Positions 63,699 to 64,000 of a DNA stretch of 64,000 bases are shown here, piece by piece; position 1 is the stretch's first letter; each line of letters opens with the position of its first letter. The DNA comes from Corydoras sp. C115. Taxonomy: Eukaryota; Chordata; Actinopteri; Siluriformes; Callichthyidae. The stretch lies in NCBI GenBank assembly GCA_019802505.1, contig JAFMOC010000059.1, forward strand, positions 860,001 through 924,000, in the 5' to 3' direction. The notes under the pieces were generated by a model. It saw only the letters and a program-made list of their open reading frames with translations. It ran no database searches and was not told the DNA's origin. The position numbers and the translations under genes were made by a program.

Positions 63699-64000
63699 GT
63701 CTGTGTGTTCCCTATACAAATCCTCACCGTTCCTTTGATTACCACGACATTTGAAATGCTTTAGGACCCTGCGGAGGTTTATATTCTCTTTATAACCATC
63801 AAGAAGTGGCACAAGATGACTCCATGTGGTTTAAGCAGCAACACCAGTGAGAGAGTGTTTAGTGCTATTGTGCACAGGGGAAATTTATGTTTAGGTAATG
63901 TGGAAGTTGTTCACTTTGGTGTTTTACATTTTCTCTCTTGATTAGTTCAATAAAGTTTATTTCCCCCCTTCAAAAAATAAAAAAGTTTGTGTATAAAATG

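Larger units (their letters stand above)
58757..64000. other. ALK intron 10 (runs off the right edge)
   Basis: No MAM-domain exon is visible on the - strand. It contains a fold-back SINE pair (58818-59130), a V-SINE (60075-60405), a tandem SINE-derived array (61360-62150), a unique well-balanced stretch (62780-63350) and a (GT)n microsatellite (63638-63698). Confidence 0.6.

Noticed and set aside
58757..64000. Further ALK exons (MAM2) in the right-hand part
   Set aside because: I looked for MAM-like coding on the - strand with splice sites and found none; frames here are short and lie in repeats.
1..64000. An intact autonomous retrotransposon or endogenous virus
   Set aside because: No reverse transcriptase, integrase or long terminal repeats are visible; all mobile elements are short or decayed.

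Overview
This is a vertebrate, and almost certainly teleost fish, nuclear genome window. The genes are cut into short exons by large introns with GT/AG junctions. The DNA between exons is AT-rich and full of tRNA-derived SINEs, palindromic DNA-transposon relics, Tc1 transposase remnants and long (TA)n and (CA)n microsatellites. I cannot name the species; the repeat mix would suit an otophysan such as a catfish, but that is inference. I see no bacterial operon, CRISPR array, phage or viral gene.

Two protein-coding genes lie tail to tail. On the + strand, the last six coding exons of CLIP4 (CAP-Gly linker protein 4) run from 2066 to 17596 and carry a Ser-rich linker and two CAP-Gly domains. The stop codon is at 17594-17596 and a poly(A) signal at 18227. 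On the - strand, 19 exons of the receptor tyrosine kinase ALK run from 58756 down to the stop codon at 25171. They match human exons 11-29 in order, content and phase: linker, glycine-rich region, EGF-like Cys module, transmembrane helix, complete kinase and cytoplasmic tail. When joined, the 19 exons give one open frame of 1172 residues, and the six CLIP4 exons give 315 residues, which supports the splice sites chosen. CLIP4 and ALK are also convergent neighbours in human, so this is old conserved synteny.

Layout: 1-18250 is the CLIP4 3' part, with a 10 kb repeat-rich intron at 5790-15852. 18251-24290 is a convergent intergenic region with an AT-rich inverted-repeat family. 24290-25170 is the probable ALK 3' UTR. 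25171-36356 holds the ALK tail, kinase and juxtamembrane exons. 41171-51232 holds the transmembrane, EGF-like and glycine-rich exons. 51233-58645 is a large intron full of SINEs and (TA)n. 58646-58756 is the most 5' ALK exon present. 58757-64000 is intron whose upstream exons (second MAM domain and beyond) lie outside the window.

The most unusual features are (1) a glutamine-rich minisatellite of about 135 residues inside the ALK cytoplasmic tail, which roughly doubles the last exon relative to human while leaving the docking tyrosines intact, and (2) a duplicate of about 250 bp of intron 13 plus the 3' end and splice donor of ALK exon 13, placed inside intron 11. I found no new multi-gene system.
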